DNA of 64,000 bases from Azonexus sp. R2A61 (lineage in GTDB: Bacteria; Pseudomonadota; Gammaproteobacteria; Burkholderiales; Rhodocyclaceae), in contig NZ_JACBFO010000004.1 in the NCBI RefSeq assembly GCF_021401135.1, forward strand, positions 186,001 to 250,000, read 5' to 3'. The notes under the pieces are model-generated. The model searched no databases. It saw only the letters and a program-made list of their open reading frames with translations, and was not told where the DNA came from. The position numbers were made by a program, and so were the translations under genes. This document shows, piece by piece, positions 61,876-64,000 of this stretch; within the stretch, counting starts at the first letter, position 1; each line of letters starts with the position of its first letter.

Positions 61876-62355
61876 ATGCTGATCGATACCGATTACACCG
61901 GATTGGCCAACCGCTCGAAGAACGTGGCAAAAGCTTCGGGCGGCGATTTCTCCGCCGCTTTCCGGCAGGCGCTTGGCCAAAGCCAGGCCTCTGCCCCGGC
62001 CGCCGAAAGCGATTCGTCGCAGCAGACCTCGGCCACAGAAAAGCCGAGTGCCCGGGAAACCTTGCTGAAATCCCTGCAGGAGTATCTCGACAAGGGGCCG
62101 ATGGTCCTGTTGCGCGAGAAAATCATGAAAAAACTCGGGTTGACCGAAGAAAAGCTGGCAGCGATGACGCCGGACGAGCGTCAGGCGGCCGAGGCGGCAA
62201 TTGCCAAGGAAATGCGCGAATACCTGCTGGGGCACAAGGAAGACGGCCCGCAGAGCGAGCAGGCGGCCGATGCCAGCCGGCCGCTGGACGGTGCGACCGG
62301 CCGCACGGCCGCTGCCGCGGTCGGCGATGCGGCGGCCAGTATCGGCCTGCTTTGA
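61876..62355 (+). CDS. Hypothetical soluble protein
   Basis: A 159-residue, hydrophilic, Ala/Glu/Ser-rich protein without signal peptide or membrane helix. The central part is helical and charged (LLKSLQEYLDKGPMVLLREK, KLGLTEEKLAAMTPDERQAA); both ends are low-complexity and likely disordered. GAGG lies nine bases before ATG 61876. It is on the plus strand amid minus-strand glycolytic genes and converges with the gene at 62367. No family recognised; its codon use looks like that of its neighbours. Confidence 0.6.
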   Translation: MLIDTDYTGLANRSKNVAKASGGDFSAAFRQALGQSQASAPAAESDSSQQTSATEKPSARETLLKSLQEYLDKGPMVLLREKIMKKLGLTEEKLAAMTPDERQAAEAAIAKEMREYLLGHKEDGPQSEQAADASRPLDGATGRTAAAAVGDAAASIGLL

Positions 62356-62366
62356 GTCGAGGGTGT

Positions 62367-62783
62367 TCAGCCCTTGTCGAGTTCGCCGGTCGAGTCCGGT
62401 TTGTATTCGATGTAGATCAGGTCGAGCGGCTCGTCGCTGCTGCAGCGGCCGAACATGCCCATGGAAATGCCGGCGTTGAAGTCGAGCTGGCCCATACCCT
62501 TGAACAGCATCACGATGCGGCCGCGATCGGCGCCGGAATAGAAGGGAATGCGGTGCTTGCCGGTACACCAGCCGTTCTGGCTGGTCGGCTGCTGGCCGAC
62601 GATGGCGAGCGCCTCCTTGGCGGTCATGCCGATCTTCAGTTTGCCGAAGGGATGATCGGCCGGCGGATTGCCGACGATGACCGGTTCCTCGGCGGGGGCG
62701 GCGTTCTTGGCCGCTTCTTCCGCTACGGCGGTGAAGGGCAGGACGAGGACGGCAAGGCTCAGGGGGATGGCTGACAGTCGCAT
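62367..62783 (-). CDS. Secreted protein with BamE/SmpA-like segment
   Basis: A 138-residue protein with a signal peptide (LSAIPLSLAVLVLPFTAVAE, cleavage near AVA-EEA). The mature part has FGKLKIGMTAKEALAIVGQQ, the GMTxxEVxxxLGxP-like pattern of BamE/SmpA-fold domains, then two cysteines (GWCTGKHR and FGRCSSDE) and a beta-rich end (LDLIYIEYKPDS). GGAGAATCGACC precedes the ATG. It lies downstream of gap, after that gene's terminator. No lipobox, so not BamE itself; function unknown. Confidence 0.65.
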   Translation of the reverse strand: MRLSAIPLSLAVLVLPFTAVAEEAAKNAAPAEEPVIVGNPPADHPFGKLKIGMTAKEALAIVGQQPTSQNGWCTGKHRIPFYSGADRGRIVMLFKGMGQLDFNAGISMGMFGRCSSDEPLDLIYIEYKPDSTGELDKG

Positions 62784-62806
62784 GGTCGATTCTCCGTCGA
62801 TGGGTG

Positions 62807-62830
62807 AAAAAAAGGGGCCTTGCGGCCCCT
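62807..62830 (-). terminator. Rho-independent terminator of gap
   Basis: On the minus strand AGGGGCC-GCAA-GGCCCCT followed by a run of T residues (62813-62807). It is 15 bases after the gap stop, so the tkt-gap transcript ends here. Confidence 0.85.
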
Positions 62831-62845
62831 TGTCCTTGCTGCGTC

Positions 62846-63874
<1,029 letters not shown>

Positions 63875-63908
63875 GGATGATTTTCCTCTCTGCGTTTTGA
63901 ATCTGGGA

Positions 63909-64000
63909 TCAGGACAACAGCGCTTTCGCCGTGGCGACGACGTTGCCGACGGTGAAGCCGAACATCTCGAACAACTGGCCGGCCGGTGCGGACTCGCCGA
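63909..64000 (-). CDS. tkt: Transketolase, C-terminal end only
   Basis: The last 30 codons of a gene entering from the right edge. The translation reads GESAPAGQLFEMFGFTVGNV then VATAKALLS and a stop, which is the standard transketolase C-terminus (FGESAPA ... FGFTVENV). It lies just upstream of gap, as in many betaproteobacteria, and is a second transketolase next to the cbbT copy. Confidence 0.85.
   Translation of the reverse strand, partial: GESAPAGQLFEMFGFTVGNVVATAKALLS

Overview
This 64 kb, high-GC window (roughly 65% by eye) reads as ordinary chromosome of a betaproteobacterium, most probably in or near the Rhodocyclales (Dechloromonas/Azospira type). The pointers are gene order and families: dusB-fis-purH-purD-hemF, hemCDXY, amgK-murU-pepP-ubiH divergent from lptD-surA-pdxA-rsmA, a fused-AB (group 2, Pha-type) Mrp antiporter, and a form II RubisCO (cbbM) with a cbb operon. 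The genus is inference. I see no rRNA, tRNA, IS element, prophage or CRISPR array. Genes are tightly packed and no gene-free gap exceeds 300 bases.

Layout. 1-7.3 kb: the 5' part of aspA (minus), an MFS exporter, then a CBS-domain protein coupled to a PAS/sigma-54 activator, followed by a sigma-54 promoter with two phased palindromes driving a GntP-type permease and an acyl-CoA transferase. 7.3-11.9 kb: a small periplasmic thioredoxin-like protein divergent from hemC-hemD-hemX-hemY and a small Cys-rich protein. 11.9-17.2 kb (minus): dusB-fis-purH-purD-(terminator)-hemF. 17.4-23.5 kb: Mrp antiporter mrpA(B)CDEFG. 23.5-27.6 kb (minus): amgK-murU-pepP-ubiH. 27.7-33.3 kb: lptD-surA-pdxA-rsmA. 33.3-42 kb (minus): small and envelope proteins, a Crp/Fnr regulator, xthA, prlC, a DUF2189 protein, purC and a DUF3422 protein. 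42-54.4 kb: the carbon-fixation island (cbbR, cbbM, a PAS-GGDEF protein and cbbY on minus; cbbF-cbbP-cbbT-gap-fba, a terminator, then rpe-gph on plus). 54.4-64 kb (minus): an MFS exporter, then the glycolytic set tkt-gap and epd-pgk-(pseudo-response regulator)-pyk-fba.

How the genes work together. The window holds two parallel triose/sugar-phosphate gene sets: one in the Calvin-cycle operon and one resembling the E. coli tkt/epd-pgk-fba arrangement. That makes three GAPDH-family genes, two class II aldolases and two transketolases. CbbY and Gph are clean-up phosphatases for the Calvin cycle. HemF, HemC and HemD with HemX/HemY cover much of haem synthesis. Epd and PdxA are both steps of the DXP-dependent pyridoxal phosphate route.

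The most unusual signal is not a gene. The short sequence YTGCGGTCRAC (R mostly G) occurs about 32 times across the window on both strands, in several reading frames and also between genes. That density and character resemble DNA uptake sequences, and I report it as the main candidate for something undescribed. The second is the control region at 4084-4202.
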